A stretch of DNA of 64,000 bases, from positions 156,087 to 220,086 of the forward strand of contig CAKZPD010000034.1 in NCBI GenBank assembly GCA_937138475.1, in the 5' to 3' direction. Both the position numbers and the translations under genes were made by a program. The notes under the pieces are model-generated. The model saw only the letters and a list, made by a program, of their open reading frames with translations, was not told where the DNA came from and ran no database searches. How positions within the stretch are numbered: the stretch's first letter is position 1; every line of letters starts with the position of its first letter. Positions 9,367 through 18,001 of the stretch are shown here, in pieces. The DNA is from an uncultured Sulfitobacter sp. GTDB taxonomy: Bacteria; Pseudomonadota; Alphaproteobacteria; Rhodobacterales; Rhodobacteraceae.

Positions 9367-9875
9367 GTCGTGTTCCCTCTGAGTTGCGCAAAGGCGCGGC
9401 GCATATCCTTGTCCATCATCGCCTCAAGCACGGTGCGAAACCCGGCCACCGCATCGGGGCCGGCGTCGCGAAAGGCCATGCGCATCCGGGCACGCTGGGC
9501 GTCGGACAGGGTTTGCTCAAGCGCCTTGCCCTCGTCGGTCAGGAACAAATGCCGTTCGCGGCGGTCGGCCTTGCCGACCTTGCTTTCCACAAGGCCATCT
9601 TCGATCAAGGTGCGCAGCACCCGGTTCAGCGATTGTTTGGTCACACCCAGAATATTCAGCAAATTATTCACCGTGGTGCCCGGCGCCCGGTTGATGAAAT
9701 GCACTGCCCGGTGATGGGCACGGCCATAGGCCATCCCCGCCAGAATGCGATCAGGATCAGCGGTAAAGCCGCGATAGGCGAAGAACATCGCCTCAATGCC
9801 TTGCCGCAATTGCTCATCGGTGAGAAACAGAAGATTCTCGCCGCTATAGGAGTTGACGGGGCGCCCTTCAGCCAT
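9363..9875 (-). CDS. petP: PetP-like MarR-family transcriptional regulator
   Basis: This 170-aa MarR-type winged-helix protein has a recognition region LLNILGVTKQSLNRVLRTL and wing VGKADRRERHLFLTDEG. The length and pairing with the downstream response regulator match PetP of Rhodobacter. It probably acts as a DNA-binding dimer; ligand unknown. It starts an operon with petR through an ATGA overlap. A plausible sigma70-type promoter lies at 9911-9939 on the minus strand. Confidence 0.82.
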   Translation of the reverse strand: MAEGRPVNSYSGENLLFLTDEQLRQGIEAMFFAYRGFTADPDRILAGMAYGRAHHRAVHFINRAPGTTVNNLLNILGVTKQSLNRVLRTLIEDGLVESKVGKADRRERHLFLTDEGKALEQTLSDAQRARMRMAFRDAGPDAVAGFRTVLEAMMDKDMRRAFAQLRGNTT

Positions 9876-9910
9876 GGTGCTTTACTGTTTCCTTGGTCAC
9901 ATCTTGTGTC

Positions 9911-9939
9911 AGCATACGTCAGCGTTGTTGACATTCCAA
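9911..9939 (-). promoter_or_regulatory. candidate promoter for petP-petR
   Basis: On the minus strand TTGGAA (9939-9934) and TATGCT (9916-9911) are separated by 17 bp, ending 35 bp before the petP ATG. It is a visual match only. Confidence 0.4.
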
Positions 9940-10047
9940 GGGTGAAGGTCTAGTGAATCACAGGTTTTGCGCAACTTTATGTCCGTTTCGGGCGTATTTC
10001 GCGCAACAATCGGAAATTTAATACCTTGAACTTGGGAAGGAAATAGA

Positions 10048-10917
10048 ATGGCGGGCGCATATGATGATCGCGATGGGTTTATCTGGATGGACGGCCAGAT
10101 GGTCGATTGGCGCGATGCAAAGGTGCATATTCTGACGCATGCAATGCACTATGCCTCGTCCGTGTTCGAGGGTGAGCGCGCCTATAACGGCAAGATTTTC
10201 AAAAGCGTGGAGCATTCCGAGCGGCTGAAGCGATCCGCGCAGATGATTGATTTCGAGATCCCCTATAGCATCGACGAAATCGAAGCCGCCAAAGCCCAGG
10301 TGCTGGCGGCGTCGGGGTTGCAGGATGCCTATGTGCGGGCCATTGCCTGGCGCGGTGCCGGCGAAGATATGGGCGTGGCCTCGGCGCGCAATCCGGTGCG
10401 CATGGCGATCGCGGCCTGGGCCTGGGGCGCCTATTATGGCGATGCCAAGATGAAGGGCGCCAAGCTTGATATCTCTAAGTGGAAGCGCCCATCGCCCGAA
10501 ACCATTCCCAGCCACGCCAAGGCGGCCGGGCTGTATATGATCTGTACCATGTCCAAACACGCCGCCGAGGCAAAGGGCTGTTCGGATGCGATGATGTTTG
10601 ACCATCGCGGCTATGTGGCCGAAGCCACCGGCGCCAACATCTTTTTCGTCAAGGACGGCGAGGTTCATACCCCAACGCCTGATTGTTTCCTGAACGGAAT
10701 CACCCGGCAGACGGTGATCGGAATGCTGAAAGAGCGCGGGATCACCGTGCATGAGCGGCACATCCTGCCCGATGAACTGGAAGGTTTTGAGCAGTGCTGG
10801 CTGACCGGCACAGCCGCTGAGGTCACCCCCGTCGGCCAGATCGGCGCCTATAACTTTGAGGTGGGCGCGCTGACCCGCGAGATCGCCGAAAGCTATGAGG
10901 CGCTGGTGCGCGCCTGA
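10048..10917 (+). CDS. ilvE: branched-chain amino acid aminotransferase
   Basis: This 289-aa fold-type IV PLP enzyme interconverts Leu/Ile/Val and their 2-oxo acids with glutamate. The expected PLP lysine is Lys158 in IPSHAKAAGLY, and the cofactor-site segments EATGANIFFVKDGEVHTP and FLNGITRQTVI are present. The N-terminal MHYASSVFEGERAYNG is the usual substrate-side motif. It is monocistronic, with a convergent neighbour (cobO) downstream and a repeat-containing gap between them. The start has GGAAGGAA upstream. The short-form length matches the bacterial family. Confidence 0.93.
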   Translation: MAGAYDDRDGFIWMDGQMVDWRDAKVHILTHAMHYASSVFEGERAYNGKIFKSVEHSERLKRSAQMIDFEIPYSIDEIEAAKAQVLAASGLQDAYVRAIAWRGAGEDMGVASARNPVRMAIAAWAWGAYYGDAKMKGAKLDISKWKRPSPETIPSHAKAAGLYMICTMSKHAAEAKGCSDAMMFDHRGYVAEATGANIFFVKDGEVHTPTPDCFLNGITRQTVIGMLKERGITVHERHILPDELEGFEQCWLTGTAAEVTPVGQIGAYNFEVGALTREIAESYEALVRA

Positions 10918-11044
10918 GCGTTTCCAGGGTGATTTCGGGGCGCGGGGCCGCAGCTGGCCCGGCGCCTTGCGATGATTTGACGCCAGCAGCGCCCTGTCGG
11001 GTGGACCGCAGGGCCGTGTTGGCGCCCCGTCCATCTGCGCCGAG

Positions 11045-11062
11045 CTGGGGGCCAGCCCCCAG
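11045..11062. terminator. GC-rich hairpin between ilvE and cobO
   Basis: A perfect 7-bp stem CTGGGGG/CCCCCAG around loop CCAG lies between two convergent genes. There is no clear U-run, so it may be a bidirectional 3'-end stabiliser more than a classical terminator. It adjoins a gene-end repeat copy. Confidence 0.5.
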
Positions 11063-11067
11063 ACCCC

Positions 11068-11090
11068 CGGGATATTTGGCAACAAAAGAA
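11068..11090 (+). repeat. gene-end repeat, copy 3
   Basis: CGGGATATTTGGC followed by AACAAAAGAA. In the direction of cobO it begins 26 bp after the cobO stop codon and is followed by the hairpin at 11045-11062. Confidence 0.7.
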
Positions 11091-11115
11091 ATCCGCTGTG
11101 CTGATGCCGGGCGGG

Positions 11116-11721
11116 TTAGAAATCGACGCCGCGCTGGGCTTTGATGCCGGCGTGATAGGGGTGCTTGATTTCGGTCATCTCGCTGACCAGGTCGGCATAG
11201 TCCATCAATTCGGGTTTGGCGTCGCGGCCGGTCAGGATGACGCCGGTGCGGGGGGCGCGGGCGCGCAGGCCGGCGATGACAGCCTGAACATCCAGGTAGT
11301 CATAGCGCAGGGCGATGTTGATTTCATCGAGCACGATCAGGTCGAAGGCGCCGCTGGCCATCATATCGCTGGCTTTGGCGAAGGCCGCCTGGGCCGCGGC
11401 GATGTCTTGGGCCTTGTCCTGGGTATCCCAGGTGAAACCGTCGCCCATGGTGTGCCATGTAACAGTGCCCAGTTTGTCGAAGAATTGGCGCTCGCCTGTG
11501 ATCCAATTGCCTTTGATGAACTGCACGACCCCGACCGATTGCCCCCAGCCAAGGGCGCGGATGATCACGCCGAAAGCGCTGGAGGATTTGCCCTTGCCGT
11601 TGCCGGTGTGCACCAGCACCAGACCTTGGTCCGGGTCTTTGGCTTGGGCGGCTTTGGCCCGCTGTTCGGCCTGAAGCGCCTGCATTTGGGATTTATGGCT
11701 GTCTGCGTCTGTTTCGGTCAT
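11116..11721 (-). CDS. cobO: cob(I)yrinic acid a,c-diamide adenosyltransferase
   Basis: This 201-aa CobO/BtuR-family enzyme transfers the 5'-deoxyadenosyl group from ATP to the cobalt of corrinoids. The N-terminal P-loop-like VHTGNGKGKSSSAFG (about residues 39-53) and VVQFIKGNWITGERQFF are diagnostic, as is IVLDEINIALRYDYLDV. The ATG at 11721, with AAAGGA upstream, gives the family length; the open frame to 11805 overlaps the upstream exporter gene. No other cobalamin genes or B12 riboswitch are in the window, so it may serve salvage or a remote cob cluster. Confidence 0.92.
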   Translation of the reverse strand: MTETDADSHKSQMQALQAEQRAKAAQAKDPDQGLVLVHTGNGKGKSSSAFGVIIRALGWGQSVGVVQFIKGNWITGERQFFDKLGTVTWHTMGDGFTWDTQDKAQDIAAAQAAFAKASDMMASGAFDLIVLDEINIALRYDYLDVQAVIAGLRARAPRTGVILTGRDAKPELMDYADLVSEMTEIKHPYHAGIKAQRGVDF

Positions 11722-11737
11722 GGGGTGTCCTTTGGTG

Positions 11738-12712
11738 TCAGGGGGCGCCTTGCGGCGCCGTGGTTTTCTTGGATTTGCGGGTTTCGATGCCCAGGGCCCG
11801 TTCACGCCAGATGATCAGCACACCGCCCACCGTCACCAGAAGCGCGCCAAAGATCATTGAGCCGGTCGGCAGTTCGGCAAAGACCAGATAGCCGATGAGG
11901 CTGGCGAAGATCATCGAGGCATAATCGAAAGGGGCCAGCACCGAGACGCCGGCGAACCGATAGGATGACGTGACCATGATTTGCGCCACACCGCCCAGCA
12001 CGCCGGCCAGCACCAGCAGCTCTATTGCGTTGCTGCTGGGCCAGACCCAGCTGAGGGCCGGATGCGGCAGGGCAAGGCCCAGCGGCAGCGTGGTCAGCGC
12101 CAAAGCGGATGCGGTGACCGAGAAATAGAACACGATTGCCGCCGTGTGGTCGGTTTGCACCAATTTGCGCACATGGATTTGCACCAGCGCCCGCATGATC
12201 GAGGCCGTCAGCACGAAAAGCACCCCCAGCCGCGCCGGGTTATCCATGGTGCCGCCGTCCAGCGACAGGCGCGGCGCGATCACGATCAGCACGCCGATCA
12301 GGCCCAGCACCACGGCCGAGACACGGATCAGCCGGATGCGCTCCCCCAGAAACACCGCGGCAAAGATCACTGTGAACATCGGCGTGGCATAGCCGATGGC
12401 TGTGACTTCGGGCAGGGGCAGCAGGCCGAGGCCGGCAAAGGTCAGGCCCATGGCGGTGGTGCCAAACAGGCCGCGCCAGACATGGCCAAGGATGTTGTTG
12501 GCCCGCAGCCCGTCGCGCAATTGGCCGCGCTGCCAGAGCCAGAGCGCGATCACCGGCAGGGCGCAGGCGGATCGAAAGAACACCGCCTCGCCGGGGGGGA
12601 CGGTTTCCGAGGCGGTTTTGATCAGCGCCGACATCACCATAAAGATGAACACCGCAGCCAGTTTGAGGCTGATGGCAAGGCCAAAACGGTTGGGCGTGGA
12701 AACGGGTGTCAT
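11738..12712 (-). CDS. EamA/DMT-family membrane transporter
   Basis: This 324-aa integral membrane protein has about ten predicted helices in two EamA repeats (roughly residues 12-150 and 160-310). Family features include FFRSACALPVIALWLWQR and EVTAIGYATPMFTVIFAAVF in the first half and PFDYASMIFASLIGYLVFAE in the second. DMT proteins usually export small metabolites. It lies just upstream of cobO with a 16-bp gap and may be co-transcribed. Substrate cannot be inferred. Confidence 0.88.
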   Translation of the reverse strand: MTPVSTPNRFGLAISLKLAAVFIFMVMSALIKTASETVPPGEAVFFRSACALPVIALWLWQRGQLRDGLRANNILGHVWRGLFGTTAMGLTFAGLGLLPLPEVTAIGYATPMFTVIFAAVFLGERIRLIRVSAVVLGLIGVLIVIAPRLSLDGGTMDNPARLGVLFVLTASIMRALVQIHVRKLVQTDHTAAIVFYFSVTASALALTTLPLGLALPHPALSWVWPSSNAIELLVLAGVLGGVAQIMVTSSYRFAGVSVLAPFDYASMIFASLIGYLVFAELPTGSMIFGALLVTVGGVLIIWRERALGIETRKSKKTTAPQGAP

Positions 12713-12720
12713 GGTGCATC

Positions 12721-12765
12721 ACTGCGCCCTTGGCCGGGAAAGATCAACCCGGCCAAGGGCGCAGT
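12721..12765 (-). terminator. long hairpin downstream of aroC
   Basis: A perfect 18-bp inverted repeat (ACTGCGCCCTTGGCCGGG and its complement) around a 9-nt loop starts 6 bp after the aroC stop codon. There is no U-run after it, so termination may be partial or the structure may protect the 3' end. Confidence 0.65.
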
Positions 12766-12770
12766 CTGGG

Positions 12771-13871
12771 TTAACCGATGTGGCCGCGGTTCTTGCCGAT
12801 TTGGCCGCGATGCAACAGCATGTGATCAAGCAACACACAGGCCATCATTGCCTCGGCGACGGGAACGGCACGGATGCCGACACAGGGGTCATGGCGCCCT
12901 TTGGTAATGATCTGGGTGTTCTCGCCGCTGCGGGTGATGGTGTTGCGGGTGGTCAGGATACTTGAGGTCGGTTTGACAGCAAAACGCAGCACGACATCCT
13001 GGCCCGTGCTGATGCCGCCCAAAATTCCCCCCGCGTGGTTGGACCCATAGACCGGGCCGTTTGGCCCCATCTGGATTTCGTCGGCGTTGGCTTCGCCGGT
13101 CAACATCGCGGCAGACATGCCTTCGCCAATTTCGACGCCCTTGACGGCGTTGATGCTCATCATTGCGGCGGCCAGATCGGTGTCCAGCTTGCCATAGATC
13201 GGCGCGCCCAGACCCGCCGGCACGCCGCGGGCCACCACCTCGATTACTGCCCCGACCGAGCTGCCGGCCTTGCGCAGCGCGTCAAGACGTTCGGCCCATT
13301 GATTTGCCATGCCGGCATCGGGCGACCAAAAGGGGTTTTGATCAATCTGCGCCCAGTCAAAAGCATCACGGTCAATCTTGTCGGCGCCCATTTGCACCAT
13401 ATAGCCGGTGATCCGCAGATCCGGGCACAGCGATGCGATGGCGGCCCGCGCCAAACCACCGGCGGCAACCCGGCTGGCGGTTTCGCGGGCGCTGGACCGA
13501 CCACCGCCGCGATAATCGCGAATGCCGTATTTCTGGTAATAGGTGATATCCGCGTGTCCGGGCCGGAACTTGTCGATGATATCGCCGTAATCCTTGGACC
13601 GCTGATCGGTATTTTGGATCAACAGCTGCACCGGGGTGCCGGTGGTCTGGCCCTCAAACACTCCGGACAGGATCTGGACTTGATCTGGCTCTCGGCGCTG
13701 GGTGGTGTATTTGTTTTGCCCCGGTTTGCGCTTATCAAGCCAATGCTGAAGCATGGCTTCGTCAACCACCACCCCCGGCGGGCAGCCGTCAACGGTTGCA
13801 CCGATTGCCGGCCCATGGCTTTCGCCCCATGTGGTCACGCGGAAAAGATGTCCAAAGCTGTTCATCGACAT
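12771..13871 (-). CDS. aroC: chorismate synthase
   Basis: This 366-aa enzyme converts 5-enolpyruvylshikimate 3-phosphate to chorismate, using reduced FMN catalytically; it is the last step of the shikimate pathway. Signature segments are [21 protein letters not shown] near the N-terminus (read as two parts around Ala16), [20 protein letters not shown] and [20 protein letters not shown]. Length and start ([11 protein letters not shown]) are standard. It has its own strong hairpin downstream. Divergently oriented from the thiamine operon. Confidence 0.96.
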   Translation of the reverse strand: MSMNSFGHLFRVTTWGESHGPAIGATVDGCPPGVVVDEAMLQHWLDKRKPGQNKYTTQRREPDQVQILSGVFEGQTTGTPVQLLIQNTDQRSKDYGDIIDKFRPGHADITYYQKYGIRDYRGGGRSSARETASRVAAGGLARAAIASLCPDLRITGYMVQMGADKIDRDAFDWAQIDQNPFWSPDAGMANQWAERLDALRKAGSSVGAVIEVVARGVPAGLGAPIYGKLDTDLAAAMMSINAVKGVEIGEGMSAAMLTGEANADEIQMGPNGPVYGSNHAGGILGGISTGQDVVLRFAVKPTSSILTTRNTITRSGENTQIITKGRHDPCVGIRAVPVAEAMMACVLLDHMLLHRGQIGKNRGHIG

Positions 13872-13967
13872 ATGCGGGCTCCTTCTTGGGGGTGCTTACC
13901 CGCAGCGATGCAAGGGCTCAAGGTCTTTTGGCTTGCGCGGGCCGCGGCAAGGCCCTATCGATGCGCT

Positions 13968-14052
13968 TACCTCGGGGGGCCTTCTGGCTGAGATACGCAT
14001 ATGCGTGGACCCGTTGAACCTGAACCGGTTAACACCGGCGGAGGGAAGGTCT
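13968..14052 (+). promoter_or_regulatory. TPP riboswitch (THI element)
   Basis: The conserved thi-box sequences are visible: CTGGCTGAGATACGCAT around 13984-14000, ACCCGTTGAACCTGAACCGG at 14010-14029, and GGCGGAGGGAAGG near 14038-14049. It precedes the thiB ATG by about 45 bp, with the thiB Shine-Dalgarno GGAGG at 14087, consistent with translational or transcriptional repression by thiamine pyrophosphate. Confidence 0.95.
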
Positions 14053-14096
14053 TGGAATTCTCCACCTTTTCCGACGCCGCATTAATGGAGGATACA

Positions 14097-15074
14097 ATGA
14101 AGTATCTTGCTTTTGCAGCGGGCGCGGTTTGCGCCTCGGCCGTATGGGCCGAAACACCTGAACTGACCATCTATACCTATGACAGCTTTGTGTCGGACTG
14201 GGGCCCCGGCCCGGCGGTCAAGGCCGCGTTCGAGGCCGATTGCGCCTGCACGCTGAACTTTGTTGCCGCCGGCGATGGCGCGGCCCTGCTGGCCCGGTTG
14301 CAACTTGAGGGCGGTCGCTCTCAGGCTGATATCGTGCTGGGGCTGGACACCAGCCTGATCGCGGCCGCCAAAGACACCGGGCTGTTTGCACCGCACGCGG
14401 TCAACGCCAGCTTTGATTTGCCGATCACCTGGGCCGATGACAGTTTTGTGCCCTATGATTGGGGGTATTTTGCCTTTGTCCATAACGCCGGTATGGCCGC
14501 ACCGACCAGCCTGCGGGCCTTGGCCGACAGTGACGCCAAGATCGTCATCCAAGATCCGCGCTCCTCGACGCCGGGGTTGGGATTGCTGATGTGGGTCAAG
14601 GCCGCCTATGGCGATGCAGCCCCGGCGATCTGGGCCGATCTGGCGGACAATATCGTCACCGTCACCAAGGGCTGGTCCGAGGCCTATGGGCTGTTCCTTG
14701 AAGGCGAGGCCGATATGGTGCTGTCTTATACCACTTCGCCGGCCTATCACCTGATCGCCGAAGAAGACAGCAGCAAGGCCGCCGCCGCCTTTGACGAGGG
14801 CCATTACATGCAGATCGAAGTGGCCGGAAAACTGGCCGCTTCGGATCAGCCCGAGCTGGCCGATGCGTTCTTGTCATTCATGGTCAGCGACGCCTTCCAG
14901 TCGATCATTCCAACGACGAACTGGATGTATCCGGCGGTGGTGCCTGCGGCGGGGTTGCCGGATGGGTTCGACAGCCTGATTGCCCCGCAAAAGGCGCTTT
15001 TGCTGGATGCTGATGCCGTGCCGGCGCTGCGCGAAGAAGCCTTGCAGGAATGGCTGAGCGCGCTGTCGAAATAA
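14097..15074 (+). CDS. thiB: thiamine/TPP ABC transporter substrate-binding protein
   Basis: This is a 325-aa periplasmic binding protein with a signal peptide (residues 1-18, MKYLAFAAGAVCASAVWA). The mature start TPELTIYTYDSFVSDWGPG and EADCACTLNFVAAGDGAALL match ThiB, and KGWSEAYGLFLEGEADMVLS is also typical. It captures thiamine and its phosphates for import. The ATG at 14097 has GGAGGATACA upstream and lies behind the TPP riboswitch. First gene of thiBPQ. Confidence 0.95.
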   Translation: MKYLAFAAGAVCASAVWAETPELTIYTYDSFVSDWGPGPAVKAAFEADCACTLNFVAAGDGAALLARLQLEGGRSQADIVLGLDTSLIAAAKDTGLFAPHAVNASFDLPITWADDSFVPYDWGYFAFVHNAGMAAPTSLRALADSDAKIVIQDPRSSTPGLGLLMWVKAAYGDAAPAIWADLADNIVTVTKGWSEAYGLFLEGEADMVLSYTTSPAYHLIAEEDSSKAAAAFDEGHYMQIEVAGKLAASDQPELADAFLSFMVSDAFQSIIPTTNWMYPAVVPAAGLPDGFDSLIAPQKALLLDADAVPALREEALQEWLSALSK

Positions 15075-16603
15075 GCAAACGCAGCGGGATTGCGGCGGCG
15101 GGGTTTGTCGCCGCCGTGATCCTTGCGGCGTTGCTGGCGGTCTTGGCACGGGCCGAGGGCGCCGGTTTGGGCCCGGCCGATTGGGCGGCCCTGCGGTTCA
15201 CCGTTGTGCAGGCCGCATGGTCCAGCGCCCTGTCGGTGGGCTGTGCGATTTTTCTGGCGCGGGCCTTGGCGCGGCGGCGGTTTTGGGGCCGGCGGGCGAT
15301 GATCACCCTGCTGGGGGCACCATTTATTTTGCCGGTCATCGTTGCGGTTCTTGGCTTGTTGGCGGTGTTTGGACGGGCCGGATGGCTGAATGATCTGCTG
15401 GGGCTGGTGGGGCGCGCGCCGCTGTCTGTCTATGGGCTGCACGGGGTGGTTTTGGCGCATGTGTTTTTCAACCTGCCCCTGGCAACGCGGCTGTTCTTGC
15501 AAGGCTGGCAGGCCATCCCGGCCGAACGCTTTCGTCTGGCCGCCCAGCTTGATCTGCCCGCCCCTGTGGTCGCCAAGGTTCTTGAGCGCCCAATGCTGCG
15601 GCAGGTGGCGCCGGGGGCGTTGGCCTTGATATTCGTGATTTGCCTGACCAGCTTTGCCGTGGCGCTGACCCTGGGCGGCGGGCCACGCGCCACCACCCTT
15701 GAGCTGGCGATTTATCAGGCGTTCCGTTTTGATTTCGATTTATCGCGGGCGGCGCTGTTGTCGGTGCTTCAGATCACCGTGGCAGGCGCGGCGGCGGCGC
15801 TGGCGCTGTGGATCGTGCCGCCGTTGGCCTTTGGCACAGGCAAGCAAGACCCCGGCCCACGCTGGGATGCGCGCGGCGGCGTCATGCTGTTTCAAGACAG
15901 TGCGGTCATCGCCTTGGCGCTTGCCTTTCTAGCCCTGCCCCTGACCGCCGTGGCGCTGCCCGGCCTCGCGGGGCTGATGGACTTGCCCGTGTCGGTGTGG
16001 CGCGCGGCGCTGTCCTCTTTGGGGGTCGCAGCGCTGAGCATTGCGGTGATGCTGGGGCTGGCGCTGCCGATGGCGGGTTGGATTGCCACCCGGCGCACCG
16101 GCCTGGCCGAGGCCGTGGGCCTTTTGGGCTTGGCCGCCTCGCCGTTGATGATCGGCACCGGGTGGTTCATCCTGATCAACCCCTGGGTCAACCCGATGTC
16201 GGTGGCGCTGCCGGTCACGGCGCTGGTCAATGCGCTGAGCGCGCTGCCCTTTGCCCTGCGCATCCTGATCCCCGCGTTTCAGGATGCGCTGTCGAACTTT
16301 GGGCGCCTTTCAGCGGCGCTGGGGCTGGGCAGCTTGGCGATCTGGCGTTGGGTGATCGTGCCGCGCTGCCGCGGGGCGATTGGCTTTGCCGCAGGGTTGA
16401 CCGGTGCCCTGTCGGTTGGGGATCTGGGCGTTATCGCGCTGTTTGCGGATCCAGGCCGTGCGACGCTGCCGTTGCTGATGTATCGTCTGATGGGCGCCTA
16501 TCAGATGCAGGCCGCCGCAGGCGCCGCGCTGGTGCTGATCATTCTGGCGCTGGGGGTTTTCTGGATATGCGACCGATGGGGGCAAGCCAATGCTGACGCT
16601 TGA
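15050..16603 (+). CDS. thiP: thiamine/TPP ABC transporter permease
   Basis: This 517-aa permease has two fused membrane domains, each with an EAA-like loop: LFLQGWQAIPAERFRLAAQL in the first half and FGRLSAALGLGSLAIWRWVI in the second. About 12 hydrophobic helices are expected. It forms the channel for ThiB-delivered thiamine. The start overlaps thiB by 25 bp; no better start is visible. Coupled to thiQ by a 14-bp overlap. Confidence 0.94.
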   Translation: MAERAVEISKRSGIAAAGFVAAVILAALLAVLARAEGAGLGPADWAALRFTVVQAAWSSALSVGCAIFLARALARRRFWGRRAMITLLGAPFILPVIVAVLGLLAVFGRAGWLNDLLGLVGRAPLSVYGLHGVVLAHVFFNLPLATRLFLQGWQAIPAERFRLAAQLDLPAPVVAKVLERPMLRQVAPGALALIFVICLTSFAVALTLGGGPRATTLELAIYQAFRFDFDLSRAALLSVLQITVAGAAAALALWIVPPLAFGTGKQDPGPRWDARGGVMLFQDSAVIALALAFLALPLTAVALPGLAGLMDLPVSVWRAALSSLGVAALSIAVMLGLALPMAGWIATRRTGLAEAVGLLGLAASPLMIGTGWFILINPWVNPMSVALPVTALVNALSALPFALRILIPAFQDALSNFGRLSAALGLGSLAIWRWVIVPRCRGAIGFAAGLTGALSVGDLGVIALFADPGRATLPLLMYRLMGAYQMQAAAGAALVLIILALGVFWICDRWGQANADA

Positions 16604-17282
16604 TAAACTGTTGATCCACCAAGGCGGCTTTCAGCTGCGCGCCGATTTTCAGCTTGCGCCGGGGCGTAAAACCGCCGTGATTGGCCCGTCTGGGGCAGGG
16701 AAATCGACGCTCTTGGCGGCGCTTTGCGGATTTGTTCCCCTGCAAGGGGGGCGGATATTGTGGCAAGATCAGGATATTACCGATGCCCCGCCCGCCCAGC
16801 GCCCCATGGCGATGCTGTTTCAAGACAACAATCTTTTCCCGCATCTGAGCGTGTCGCAAAACGTTGGGCTGGGGCTGCGCGGTGATCTGCGTCTTGACGC
16901 CAAGGACCAAGCCGCCGTGGCACAGGCCCTGCACCGGGTCGGCCTGACAGATCATCGCGATGCCCGCGCCGCGACCCTGTCCGGCGGACAGCAAAGCCGG
17001 GCCGCCCTGGCCCGCGTTCTGGTCCAGCACCGCCCGCTGATCATTCTGGACGAACCCTTTGCCGCCCTGGGCCCGGCGATGCGATACGACATGCTGGATC
17101 TGGTCGCCGCCCTGACCCAAGAACAGCGCGCGACCCTTTTGATGGTCACCCATGCGCCCGATGACGTGCGCCGGATCGCCGATGATGTGGTATTTGTTGC
17201 GGATGGGCTGGCCCAGCCGCCACAGCCCGCGACGCAGTTGCTGAACAACCCGCCGCAGGCCTTGCAAGCTTATCTTGGCTAA
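16590..17282 (+). CDS. thiQ: thiamine/TPP ABC transporter ATP-binding protein
   Basis: This 230-aa ABC ATPase has Walker [10 protein letters not shown] (residues 32-40), signature [13 protein letters not shown] and Walker [11 protein letters not shown]. It is the ATPase of the ThiBPQ importer, bound to ThiP at the inner membrane. The signature is followed by the usual H-loop THAPDD. It ends convergent with the lumazine synthase gene, sharing 4 bp. Confidence 0.95.
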   Translation: MLTLDKLLIHQGGFQLRADFQLAPGRKTAVIGPSGAGKSTLLAALCGFVPLQGGRILWQDQDITDAPPAQRPMAMLFQDNNLFPHLSVSQNVGLGLRGDLRLDAKDQAAVAQALHRVGLTDHRDARAATLSGGQQSRAALARVLVQHRPLIILDEPFAALGPAMRYDMLDLVAALTQEQRATLLMVTHAPDDVRRIADDVVFVADGLAQPPQPATQLLNNPPQALQAYLG

Positions 17283-17725
17283 GCGACGCGGGCCGTTTGA
17301 ACCCCCTGGCGGGCCGCCAGAATACCCAAGGCGGCTGTTGCGGCCTCGGCGCCTTTGGTGACAAAATGCGCGCGATAGATGGCGTTGTGATGGTCGGTTT
17401 CCTGATATTGATGCGGCGTGAGGGAAACAGACAGAACCGGCACGCCGGTATCCAGCCCGACACGCATCAGCCCATCCACCACAGCGCTGGCGACAAAATC
17501 ATGGCGATAGATCCCGCCATCCACCACAAAGGCGGCACAAATCACCGCATCATAGCGACCGGTCCTGGCCAGCTCTTGCGCCATCAGCGGTAATTCAAAG
17601 GCGCCCGGCACATCAAAGGTATCCACCTGCGCCGCGGGGATGGTTTGGGTAAATCCGTCATAAGCGCGGTCCACGATATCGGCGTGCCACTGTGCTTTTA
17701 CAAAAGCGAAACGGGTGTGTGTCAT
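17279..17725 (-). CDS. ribH: 6,7-dimethyl-8-ribityllumazine synthase (RibH2-like)
   Basis: This 148-aa lumazine synthase makes the penultimate riboflavin intermediate from 5-amino-6-ribitylaminouracil and 3,4-dihydroxybutanone phosphate. Visible motifs are [40 protein letters not shown] and [20 protein letters not shown]. The FVKAQWH start and short C-terminus resemble the type 2 (RibH2) enzymes of Brucella and Rhizobiales more than the RibH1 kept in rib operons. It is a single gene behind an FMN riboswitch; the ATG at 17725 is chosen for family fit. Confidence 0.9.
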   Translation of the reverse strand: MTHTRFAFVKAQWHADIVDRAYDGFTQTIPAAQVDTFDVPGAFELPLMAQELARTGRYDAVICAAFVVDGGIYRHDFVASAVVDGLMRVGLDTGVPVLSVSLTPHQYQETDHHNAIYRAHFVTKGAEAATAALGILAARQGVQTARVA

Positions 17726-17799
17726 ATGTGATCTCCTTTTGGTTTCGACACGTCCACCCAAGGCGATCACACACAAGGGCGCCGGGGCGCCGCTGTCTG

Positions 17800-17940
17800 C
17801 ATTCTCTTTCATCCGGACTGTGACCGTCGGCCCTGGAGTTTCACCAGATCTGCTGACACCCCGAATGGGGCCGCTCGCGGGCTTGCCGGGTCATGCCCTG
17901 CTTACCGCCGGTGGGGAATTTCACCCCGCCCTGAGAATGG
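17800..17940 (-). promoter_or_regulatory. FMN riboswitch (RFN element)
   Basis: Read on the minus strand the conserved RFN blocks are all present: TCTCAGGGCGGGGTGAAATT, CCCACCGGCGGT, AGCCCGCGAGCG, GTCAGCAGATCTGGTGAAAC, GGGCCGACGGTCACAGTCCG and GATGAAAGAGAAT. It lies about 75 bp upstream of the ribH start at 17725, so ribH expression should fall when FMN is abundant. Confidence 0.96.
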
Positions 17941-18001
17941 CGCCACGTTGCCAAGATCGGCGCGATGCCGCAATAGTAAATCGTCAAAGCAGGAGCCCAA
18001 G

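Noticed and set aside
8575..9714. Plus-strand frame opposite petR and petP
   Set aside because: The petR-petP motifs on the minus strand are unambiguous.
11100..11800. Cobalamin riboswitch near cobO
   Set aside because: The upstream region is coding for the EamA exporter and shows no B12-box sequence.
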